Part shown: positions 1 to 5,156 of the stretch, in pieces
How positions within the stretch are numbered: the first letter of the stretch is position 1
Layout of the letters: every line of letters begins with the position of its first letter
From: DASSTJ01 sp035707965
Lineage (GTDB): Bacteria > Actinomycetota > Actinomycetes > Actinomycetales > Angustibacteraceae
Direction: 5' to 3'
DNA length: 8,613 nt
Assembly: GCA_035707965.1 (NCBI GenBank)
Contig: DASSTJ010000119.1
Coordinates: forward strand, 1-8,613
Notes under the pieces: model-generated
Databases searched by the model: none
Told to the model about the DNA's origin: nothing
What the model saw: only the letters and a program-made list of their open reading frames with translations
Program-made: the position numbers and the translations under genes

Positions 1-305
1 TGGGTGGCTGCACCGGCCGATACTAGATGCACGGCGTGACCCCGGTGGCAGCTGGTTTGCAGGCCCGTTAGAGGCGCTCGGCAAGCCGCTGACCTGCGGA
101 TATCTGAAATGTCCGTTCCGGAATCATGGCCTTCGCGTTCCGGTACTCCTTGAGATGCGTCCACCGTGAGCACGATTCGGAGTTCTCTTGCTGCCCCACG
201 AGGGCGGGGGGCCGGAGTGGCAGTCCGACGAACTCTCGCGCTCTCCGTCGGAGGAGACCTCGGGATGGCACCTGTGCAGTTCGCGGGCTGTGATCCGTCC
301 GTCCG
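1..305. other. Left-edge stretch with no supportable gene
   Basis: I see no convincing gene here. One plus frame is open from position 2 to a TGA at 167-169, so it could be the tail of a gene entering from the left. Its third codon positions carry many A and T bases, unlike every clear gene in this window, so I do not call it. A minus-strand reading frame at 68-271 has a run resembling ordinary protein (ending ISAGQRLAERL), but it has no well-placed ribosome binding site and no recognised family. By my count 61-180 is about 60% G+C, clearly below the rest. No tRNA-like fold or long repeat was seen. A short GTCC tandem repeat lies just before the stop of the next gene. The stretch may be non-coding spacer or a decayed gene remnant. 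Confidence 0.4.
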
Positions 306-1088
306 TCAGTATGCCGCAGGCGACACCATCGTCGGGCCAGCCGTCCCGTCAGGTGAGTCCCGGTCGGTCGCGTGGCCGGCCCGGCGGCGGCGCAGGCGCA
401 CCCAGAGCCACCGTGCGACCCCTGCTGCTGCTGTCACGATGGCGGCCCAGGTGGCCCAGTGGGTGAAGATCTGGTGGGCGGTGTAGCTCGCGGTGCGCTG
501 CACGGTCAGGTGCAGCGGCACATCCCGAGTCAGCCGGTGGTCGGTGCCGGGGACGAGCATCGCCAGGTGGGCGGTCAGGTGCAGGTCCTTCGTCGGGTGC
601 AACGCGCGAACCTTCCACGTCCAGAGCAGTCCGACGGCCGAGCCGGTCGAAGCGTCGATCGCCTGGTCCGGTCGGATCTGCACGTCCGACGGGTCCCCGA
701 CGAGGGCGGCGGTCACGTCGGTGCCCACCTGCAGCGTGCCTGCAGGCACGCTCTCGGTCTGAGGCAGGTTGTCCTCGATCTGCCGCGTGAGCTCGTCGGT
801 CTGGCCCACGCTCAGGCCGACGTCCTGGGTCTGGTCCACCGGAACGGTCCTGCGCACGTGCCAGGCCGCGTTCGCGTCGACCATCTGCGCCATGGCGTGG
901 TCGGCAGCCGTGAACGGATTGGCCGAAGAGGACGAGCTCGAAGCGGACGGCGTCTGCGTCGGCGCCGGCGCGCCGTCACCCTGGCCGCCGGTGCCGCAGC
1001 CGGCCGCGAGCACCAGCAACCCAGCCAGCGTGACCAGCGCCCGTGCTGCCGGTCGGCTCGTCGTCCGTCTGGTGGACAAGATGGCCAT
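306..1088 (-). CDS. Putative lipoprotein with C-terminal transmembrane anchor, function unknown
   Basis: A 260-residue protein that I cannot assign to a named family. The N-terminus is a lipoprotein signal: basic residues RR and R (7-16), a hydrophobic stretch (17-27), then the lipobox LAAGC with the lipidated cysteine at 31. A low-complexity Ala/Pro/Thr/Ser linker (about 36-57, including six serines in a row) follows. The body (58-200) is probably extracytoplasmic and contains the pattern WTWKVRALHPTKDLHLTA, which looks like a beta-rich segment. A single hydrophobic helix at about 205-229 is followed by RLRRRR, which predicts a cytoplasmic tail of about 30 residues. The protein would therefore be held in the membrane at both ends, an unusual topology. 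The ATG is directly preceded by a G-rich run but no classical Shine-Dalgarno. It diverges from the four-helix membrane protein gene at 1308, and the two may work together, which is inference only. Confidence 0.8.
   Translation of the reverse strand: MAILSTRRTTSRPAARALVTLAGLLVLAAGCGTGGQGDGAPAPTQTPSASSSSSSANPFTAADHAMAQMVDANAAWHVRRTVPVDQTQDVGLSVGQTDELTRQIEDNLPQTESVPAGTLQVGTDVTAALVGDPSDVQIRPDQAIDASTGSAVGLLWTWKVRALHPTKDLHLTAHLAMLVPGTDHRLTRDVPLHLTVQRTASYTAHQIFTHWATWAAIVTAAAGVARWLWVRLRRRRAGHATDRDSPDGTAGPTMVSPAAY
733..752. repeat. Perfect 20-bp palindrome inside the lipoprotein gene
   Basis: AGCGTGCCTGCAGGCACGCT reads the same on both strands over 20 bases, with a mismatch immediately outside. It lies in the coding sequence of the 306-1088 gene, in the part encoding SVPAGTL. 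It could be a chance product of G+C-rich codons or could form a cruciform or mRNA hairpin. No role is known. Confidence 0.6.
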
Positions 1089-1102
1089 GGCGCCCCCGCG
1101 GT

Positions 1103-1117
1103 CCTGATCTCGTCAGG
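1103..1117. promoter_or_regulatory. Inverted repeat in the divergent promoter region
   Basis: CCTGA and TCAGG arms are separated by five bases, 14 bp upstream of the ATG of the minus-strand lipoprotein gene. A TAGCCT element (minus strand, 1115-1120) partly overlaps it and fits the TAnnnT form of an actinobacterial -10 box. The dyad could be an operator or a short leader hairpin. The rest of the gap (1118-1294) shows no clear gene or strong -35 element. Confidence 0.3.
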
Positions 1118-1294
1118 CTAGGTCGCGGTGGCCCGCGTCCGGATGGGGCCTTGGTCCTCGACGTGCAGCCGGGCGCCGTTCGGCCCGAGGAGGACCAACG
1201 CCTCTGGGGGACACGGTCCGACGGGTCCACCGTCGAGATGACAGCCGAGTCGCTGGTGCTGCGGATCGGTCTGCCGCACGCACATCCCCGTCGC

Positions 1295-1299
1295 AGGAG
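1295..1299 (+). promoter_or_regulatory. Ribosome binding site fixing the start of the 1308 gene
   Basis: AGGAG lies 8 bases before the ATG at 1308. An in-frame GTG at 1299 overlaps this site and so is unlikely to be the start. Confidence 0.7.
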
Positions 1300-1307
1300 T
1301 GTGGACG

Positions 1308-1961
1308 ATGAGCATCCGATCGCTGACCGACCTCGCCGTGGCACGGGACGTCGCTCCCCGGGGCGAGGAGGTCGCCTCGCAGAGCCCGGGACGCAAGAAC
1401 GAGCGGCAGACCGACACCCTGATCAGCTCCATCCCGGCCGAGGTCCTCGTCCTCTACACCGCGGTCACCAGCGGTGCGCTGGCGACGGCGATCAAGGACC
1501 ACCCCGGTTCCTATCTGCCCTACCGCTGGGTGCTGCTGGCCACCTCGTTGCTGATCACGCCGGTAGCGGTCTGGAAGACGTACCGGACCAAGTACCGCGC
1601 CAGGCGGCTCAGCCAGCTGGGGTTGGAGGCCGTCGTCCTGCCCGCCGACCGTCGCGACCGGAGGGCACCGTGGCTCGAGATGACTGCCGCGACCGTGGCC
1701 GCGGCAGCGTGGTTCCTGGCGGCGCCCGGTTCACCGTTGCTCGCGCAGATGACGGCCACCGTGGCTCAGATGACCTCTGTGACGATCCTCGTCGGTGCGA
1801 CGGCCGTGCTGTGGGCCGGCTTCAGCCGTCCCTTGAAGCTCGGCAGTGCCGTGTCCCCTCAGGTGCCGCAGAACGCGGCCGACGCCGCTGCGCACCGACA
1901 GGTCGTGGGTGGCGAGGACGTCGTCCGGGATCCGGCGACGTTGACGGCCGCCGACCGCTGA
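1308..1961 (+). CDS. Four-helix membrane protein, function unknown
   Basis: A 217-residue predicted integral membrane protein of no family that I can name with confidence. A polar, charged N-terminus (1-38) precedes a helix at about 42-62 that opens with ISSIPAEVLVLYTAV. The IPxEVxxLY pattern recalls conserved hypothetical membrane proteins in bacteria, from memory and not tested. Further helices are at about 72-90, 123-140 and 155-172. A basic loop (KTYRTKYRARR) follows helix 2, so that loop is probably cytoplasmic. The C-terminal 45 residues are soluble and acidic or polar. The ATG at 1308 is supported by a well-spaced AGGAG. The gene diverges from the doubly anchored lipoprotein gene across a 219-bp gap and ends 5 bp from the convergent PCD-VOC gene. 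With both neighbours facing away or opposing it, it is transcribed alone. No catalytic motif was seen. Confidence 0.8.
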   Translation: MSIRSLTDLAVARDVAPRGEEVASQSPGRKNERQTDTLISSIPAEVLVLYTAVTSGALATAIKDHPGSYLPYRWVLLATSLLITPVAVWKTYRTKYRARRLSQLGLEAVVLPADRRDRRAPWLEMTAATVAAAAWFLAAPGSPLLAQMTATVAQMTSVTILVGATAVLWAGFSRPLKLGSAVSPQVPQNAADAAAHRQVVGGEDVVRDPATLTAADR

Positions 1962-1978
1962 CCCACTCAGCCCCGGTC
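1953..1978. terminator. Possible bidirectional terminator hairpin
   Basis: GACCG (1953-1957) pairs with CGGTC (1974-1978), and CTGA (1958-1961) pairs with TCAG (1967-1970), leaving a three-base bulge on one side and a CCCAC loop. Both stop codons of the convergent genes lie inside the stem. There is no U-tract, as is common in high-G+C actinobacteria, so termination is inferred. Confidence 0.35.
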
Positions 1979-2614
1979 CTGCCAGGTGCAGAGGCAGACC
2001 TTGTTGCCCTCGGGGTCGGCGAGCACCCAGAACCTCGGTGCCCTGGCGTCGCTGACGAGCGCGCCACCGGCCGCGACCGCCGCGTCGATGCGCGGCTGCA
2101 CCTGTGAGGGGTCGACCCACAGGTCGAGGTGCCAGCGTTGGCGCGGCTCCTCGCTGCCGGACTCCTGGAACCAGATCGCCGGCAGCGCGTCGGCGGGGTC
2201 CTGCACGTCGTCGTCCGAGGTCTTCTCCATCCCCATGACAGCCGCCCAGAACGGCAGCACCGTCGCCGTGGCAGGGGTGTCGAGGGCGAGCTCGAGCCGT
2301 GAGGTCGCGGTGCCGTCGAGCGTCACGCCGGCCTCGGTCGCGATCTGCGAGATGCGCCGCGCCAGGGTCACGTCGCGCGCGGTGAGCCCACCGACGTCGT
2401 GACTGCTCAGCCGGACGTCCACGTGGCCGTAGCGCAGGTCCAGGTCCGGGTGGTGGTTCAGCTCCTCCGCGGCCGCGCCGATGGCGTCCACCACCCGCAG
2501 ACCGGTGGCGAAGTCCCCGGTCGCGATGCGGGTCTGCAGCCCGCCCTGGACGTTGACCCAGCCGGTGAGCCCCTCGTCCGCGATCTGCTGTCCGGTCAGC
2601 TTGTCGGTCGCCAT
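1967..2614 (-). CDS. Fused 4a-hydroxytetrahydrobiopterin dehydratase / VOC domain protein
   Basis: A 215-residue two-domain protein. Residues 1-98 are a pterin-4a-carbinolamine dehydratase (PCD/DCoH) domain with the family signature intact: E51-LNHHP56, aromatic Y62, H72 and D81. The histidines at 54, 55 and 72 match the catalytic set of DCoH, which dehydrates 4a-hydroxytetrahydropterin to quinonoid dihydropterin. Residues 105-213 resemble a glyoxalase/VOC domain of the Glyoxalase_6 sort, with ELALDTP at its first strand, RWHLDLWVD near 161-168 and the typical closing DPEGNKVCLC. I cannot identify a full metal-ligand set in the VOC half. I chose the ATG at 2614 because the open frame upstream lacks family similarity and would overlap the divergent MFS gene. 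The Shine-Dalgarno is weak. No aromatic amino acid hydroxylase lies nearby, so the substrate and the role of the VOC half remain open. It may have a metabolic repair role, which is inference. Confidence 0.85.
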   Translation of the reverse strand: MATDKLTGQQIADEGLTGWVNVQGGLQTRIATGDFATGLRVVDAIGAAAEELNHHPDLDLRYGHVDVRLSSHDVGGLTARDVTLARRISQIATEAGVTLDGTATSRLELALDTPATATVLPFWAAVMGMEKTSDDDVQDPADALPAIWFQESGSEEPRQRWHLDLWVDPSQVQPRIDAAVAAGGALVSDARAPRFWVLADPEGNKVCLCTWQDRG

Positions 2615-2655
2615 GGGCTCGATGCTGTCGCAGATGCTCGTGGCGCGAAACCCCT

Positions 2656-2671
2656 CGGTGGCCTTCCACCG
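2656..2671. promoter_or_regulatory. Inverted repeat between the PCD-VOC and MFS genes
   Basis: CGGTGG and CCACCG arms enclose a CCTT loop in the 107-bp divergent gap. It could be an operator shared by both genes or a leader hairpin of the minus-strand gene. No regulator gene sits beside it. Confidence 0.3.
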
Positions 2672-2707
2672 GACCGACACCGGCCGGGCAGCCGGGCGAA
2701 CCTGCCG

Positions 2708-2713
2708 TAGCGT
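2708..2713 (+). promoter_or_regulatory. Possible -10 element for a leaderless MFS transcript
   Basis: TAGCGT fits the actinobacterial TAnnnT -10 pattern and ends 8 bases before the GTG at 2722. No Shine-Dalgarno precedes that GTG. Together these suggest a leaderless or nearly leaderless mRNA. No convincing -35 box was found. Confidence 0.3.
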
Positions 2714-2721
2714 GGCGTTTC

Positions 2722-3987
2722 GTGAGTGCGCCGACGACGTCGAGGTGGCGCCGACTGGTCGTCGACACCGCACCGCTGGCGCACCTGCCGTTCCGCCGCC
2801 TCTGGGCGTCGACCGTCGTCACGTCGATCGGGGCCCAGCTCACCGCGGTCGCCGTCCCCAAGCAGATCTTCGACGACACCGGCTCCTCGGCCTGGGTGGG
2901 CGTGAGCGGCGCGGTGGCCCTGGTGCCGCTCGTGGTGTTCGCCCTCTGGGGCGGCAGCATCGCGGACGCCGTCGACCGCCGCACGATGCTGCTGTTCACC
3001 AACACCGGCGTCGCGCTCACGTCGCTGGGCCTGTTCGTGCAGGCCGCGGTAGGCAGCGCGTCGGTGTGGGTCGTCCTGGTCCTGCTCGGGCTGCAGCAGG
3101 CATGCTTCGGGCTCAACAGCCCGGCACGGGGCGCGGCGATCCCGCGACTCGTGCCGTCAACCGAGCTCGCGGCCGCGAACGCCTTGAACTCCACCGTCTT
3201 CGGGCTGGGCGCGGTCGCCGGGCCGCTGCTCGCCGGTGCGCTCATCCCGGTACTAGGCCTCAAGGTGCTCTACCTGATCGACACCGTGTTCCTCACGGCA
3301 GCGATCTACGCGTGCTGGCGTCTGCCGCCGCTGCCGCCCCTGCTGAACGACGCGGGCAGGAGGACGGCGGCCGGCCTGGCCTCGATCGTCGACGGCTTCC
3401 GCTACATCTCGCTCCACGCCGTGCTGCTCGTGTCGTTCCTCGCGGACATCACCGCGATGGTCTTCGGCATGCCCCGGGCGCTGTTCCCGGAGATGGCGGA
3501 GCGCACCTTCGGCGACCCCCCGGGCGGTGGCCTCGCGCTCGGCCTGCTCTACGCGGCCATCCCGCTGGGCACGCTGCTGGGCGGCCTCTTCTCCGGCGCG
3601 TTCACCCGGTACCGGTCGCACGGCAAGGCGGTGGCGGTCGCGGTCATCGCGTGGGGACTGGCGATCGCCGCGTTCGGCCTCACGTCGTCCCTCTGGCTCG
3701 CCGTCGTCTTCCTCGCCATCGGGGGCGCCGCCGACCTGGTCAGCATGGTGTTCCGCAACGCCATGCTTCAGACAGCTGCCACCGACGAGATGCGTGGCCG
3801 CATGCAGGGCGTCTACTTCGTGGTCGTGGCGGGTGGTCCGAGGCTCGCGGACCTGCTGCACGGCACCGTCGGCGACGCCGTCGGGCCGGGCCTGACGACG
3901 ACCGTCGGCGGCCTGCTCGTGGTGGTCGTCATCCCGTTCGTGCTGCTGAGGTTCCCCGCCTTCTGGCGCTACCGGCTGGACGGCTGA
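2722..3987 (+). CDS. MFS transporter, EntS/MFS_3-like exporter
   Basis: A 421-residue major facilitator superfamily protein of normal length, with about twelve hydrophobic segments from residue 25 to 408. The loop after the second helix carries motif A (GGSIADAVDRR, 77-87). LNSPARGAAIPRLVP (131-145) followed by ELAAANALNS (148-157) is typical of the MFS_3 (transmembrane secretion effector, EntS-like) group. So is the late segment TDEMRGRMQGVYFVVVAGGP (354-373). Family members are mostly proton-driven exporters of siderophores, drugs or other small molecules; the substrate here cannot be read from the sequence. The GTG start has no Shine-Dalgarno and may be leaderless. The gene stands alone, divergent from the PCD-VOC gene and convergent with the exported-protein gene at 4003, so context gives no substrate clue. 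No truncation or frameshift is seen. Confidence 0.9.
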   Translation: MSAPTTSRWRRLVVDTAPLAHLPFRRLWASTVVTSIGAQLTAVAVPKQIFDDTGSSAWVGVSGAVALVPLVVFALWGGSIADAVDRRTMLLFTNTGVALTSLGLFVQAAVGSASVWVVLVLLGLQQACFGLNSPARGAAIPRLVPSTELAAANALNSTVFGLGAVAGPLLAGALIPVLGLKVLYLIDTVFLTAAIYACWRLPPLPPLLNDAGRRTAAGLASIVDGFRYISLHAVLLVSFLADITAMVFGMPRALFPEMAERTFGDPPGGGLALGLLYAAIPLGTLLGGLFSGAFTRYRSHGKAVAVAVIAWGLAIAAFGLTSSLWLAVVFLAIGGAADLVSMVFRNAMLQTAATDEMRGRMQGVYFVVVAGGPRLADLLHGTVGDAVGPGLTTTVGGLLVVVVIPFVLLRFPAFWRYRLDG

Positions 3988-4002
3988 CCGCAGCCGGCCA
4001 GC
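3975..4002. terminator. Strong hairpin between convergent genes, probable bidirectional terminator
   Basis: GCTGG (3975-3979) pairs with CCAGC (3998-4002), and CGGCTG (3981-3986) pairs with CAGCCG (3991-3996), with one A-G mismatch and an ACCG loop. Eleven base pairs cover the 15-bp gap between the MFS stop (3985-3987) and the opposing stop (4003-4005). No U-tract is present on either strand, so the role is inferred from strength and position. Confidence 0.55.
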
Positions 4003-4548
4003 TCAGCGCCAGACGTGGAGCTGCGCCGTCGCGCCACGAGCCACGAGCTGTGCGGGCCCGGAGGGGACGTCGTCTGGCACCGCGACGTGCCAGCGGATGC
4101 CGTAGTCGGTCCCGGCGTCGCCGGCGTCCGCCCGGCCGAGCACCCACGAGCGGTCGCCCTGCACCAGCTGCAGCTCGACCTGGCGCGCCGGAGTCTCGGG
4201 ATCGACGGTGCGCGGTCCCGAGCACGCTGTCACCTCGACCATGTCGGCGCAGCCGTCGTGGAAGTACCTGCCCTCGACCGCGAGCGGGTCGCCGGGGAAG
4301 ACCCGCGTGGGCGAGCCTGGCGAGCTAGGTGCGATGGCGGGCGCTTCGGCTGTGCTGCCGTGCGTGGCGTCGGCGCCGGTGGTGACCGTCAGCTGCGGGC
4401 CGACGCAGCTGGCCGGGGCGGACGCCGGCGCCAGCAGCCCCAGGGCAGCCGCGACCGAGGCGGCGATCAGCAGCCGGACGACGATCCGACGAGGACCGCT
4501 GCGGCGAGCCGCTGAGCGGACCCCGGCGACGAGCGCGACGTGACCCAT
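4003..4548 (-). CDS. Putative exported protein, function unknown
   Basis: A 181-residue protein with a signal sequence: a basic n-region (R11-R25), a hydrophobic core (about 26-41), then PASAPASC. Signal peptidase I could cut after an AxA-like site near 41-47. The cysteine at 48 follows PAS, a poor lipobox, so lipidation is possible but less likely. The mature part starts CVGPQLTV and contains FPGDPLAVEGRYFHDGC (84-100), then C109, a charged strand QVELQLVQGDRSWVLGRADA, and a closing VPSGPAQLVARG. This resembles, from memory, small actinobacterial secreted proteins with an immunoglobulin-like beta-sandwich; C100 and C109 could form a disulfide. The ATG at 4548 is the last reasonable start before the signal, and its Shine-Dalgarno is weak. 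A longer in-frame extension upstream exists but would run through the neighbouring gene and lacks support. It lies 50 bp downstream of the small membrane protein gene on the same strand and may be cotranscribed. Confidence 0.75.
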   Translation of the reverse strand: MGHVALVAGVRSAARRSGPRRIVVRLLIAASVAAALGLLAPASAPASCVGPQLTVTTGADATHGSTAEAPAIAPSSPGSPTRVFPGDPLAVEGRYFHDGCADMVEVTACSGPRTVDPETPARQVELQLVQGDRSWVLGRADAGDAGTDYGIRWHVAVPDDVPSGPAQLVARGATAQLHVWR

Positions 4549-4598
4549 GTCGCTGTGACGTGCCGGGAAGCCGCCTGGTTCCGCCGCGGCCGACCCGT

Positions 4599-5003
4599 CT
4601 AGGCCGACACCCGGTGCTCGTTCATCGCCGCTGTCGTGGCGGCGATCGAGCACACCACGGCCGGCAGGTAGAACATGCCGATGCTGGCGAGGCCCAGGAG
4701 GGCGCCGACGAAGAGCAGCGCCGTGCACGCCAGGCTCACCCAGCGCCGCGCACCGCCGCGGACGTAGAGCGGCACCAGCATCAGCACCAACGGCACCGCC
4801 AGGATGCCGAGCACGCCCGGACCCTGCTGCTCGAGCAACGTCGTCGTGGTGGTGACCGACGGCCCGTCGCTGGACTGGCTGGTGCTGCTGTAGGCCGGCA
4901 GCACGAGCAGCAGCAGCGTGGCGAGCGCCGCGAGCGCCAGGGCAGCGATCTGCCAGACGCCGCTCCGGAGTCGGGTGCGGCGCTTCGGCGTCGGTCGCGT
5001 CAT
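4599..5003 (-). CDS. Small four-helix membrane protein, function unknown
   Basis: A 134-residue predicted integral membrane protein. After a basic N-terminus (PKRRTRLR, 6-13) come hydrophobic helices at about 17-38, 62-81, 88-107 and 108-126. The loop between helices 1 and 2 is rich in Ser and Thr (STSQSSDGPSVTTTTT) and, by the positive-inside rule, faces outside. The run SIGMFYLPAVVCSIAA resembles the last helices of many small actinobacterial membrane proteins, but I do not recognise a named family. The ATG at 5003 is preceded by only a weak GGGA. The gene diverges from nrtR across 153 bp and is followed 50 bp later by the exported-protein gene, so the two may form a short operon. No catalytic or metal-binding residues stand out. 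Confidence 0.75.
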   Translation of the reverse strand: MTRPTPKRRTRLRSGVWQIAALALAALATLLLLVLPAYSSTSQSSDGPSVTTTTTLLEQQGPGVLGILAVPLVLMLVPLYVRGGARRWVSLACTALLFVGALLGLASIGMFYLPAVVCSIAATTAAMNEHRVSA

Positions 5004-5073
5004 GGCACGAGCATCCCGGACGACGCGTCCGCGGGTCGAGCCGCCCCGTCGGCCGTGTCGTGTCGTCCAGTCG

Positions 5074-5091
5074 CGCTGGTGTCATCCAGCG
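5074..5091. promoter_or_regulatory. Inverted repeat in the gap between the small membrane protein gene and nrtR
   Basis: CGCTGG and CCAGCG arms are separated by six bases. The dyad sits 83 bp upstream of the nrtR GTG and 70 bp upstream of the divergent ATG at 5003. It could be an operator or a hairpin. It does not match the candidate nadA operator. Confidence 0.3.
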
Positions 5092-5106
5092 ACGCTCTGA
5101 AGTACC

Positions 5107-5120
5107 GGGCACAATATGCC
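5107..5120 (+). promoter_or_regulatory. Candidate nrtR promoter or autoregulatory site
   Basis: GGGCACAATATGCC shares GGGCA and ATATGC with GGGCATATATGC upstream of nadA (6180-6191), and carries GGCA/TGCC arms around five bases. CAATAT (5112-5117) could serve as a weak -10 box. This would fit autoregulation by NrtR, which is seen in some family members, but the symmetry differs from the nadA palindrome, so the call is tentative. Confidence 0.22.
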
Positions 5121-5140
5121 GTCGACGGCGTCCGTGCGAC

Positions 5141-5147
5141 GGGAGGA
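5141..5147 (+). promoter_or_regulatory. Ribosome binding site fixing the nrtR start
   Basis: GGGAGGA lies 9 bases upstream of the GTG at 5157 and decides this start over in-frame starts further upstream, which would read through the divergent promoter region. Confidence 0.75.
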
Positions 5148-5156
5148 ACGCAACCG

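Noticed and set aside
293..305. Tandem GTCC repeat near the left edge
   Set aside because: About three copies only, too short to be a meaningful repeat array.
1299..1307. GTG start three codons upstream of the four-helix membrane protein gene
   Set aside because: It overlaps the AGGAG ribosome binding site, which is correctly spaced for the ATG at 1308.
2615..2773. Upstream extension of the PCD-VOC gene by 53 codons
   Set aside because: It would overlap the MFS start, covers the divergent promoter gap, and adds Arg-rich sequence foreign to the PCD family.
1731..3263. Long minus-strand open frame of 510 codons
   Set aside because: It runs antisense to the MFS and membrane protein genes and out of frame with the PCD-VOC gene; the translation is low complexity with no family features.
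2481..4328. Long plus-strand open frame of 615 codons across the MFS region
   Set aside because: It overlaps the MFS gene in another frame, is rich in Arg, Gly and Ala with no domain, and is a by-product of high G+C.
4549..5112. In-frame N-terminal extension of the exported-protein gene
   Set aside because: It would overlap the small membrane protein gene in another frame, its translation is low complexity, and a signal peptide starts naturally after the ATG at 4548.
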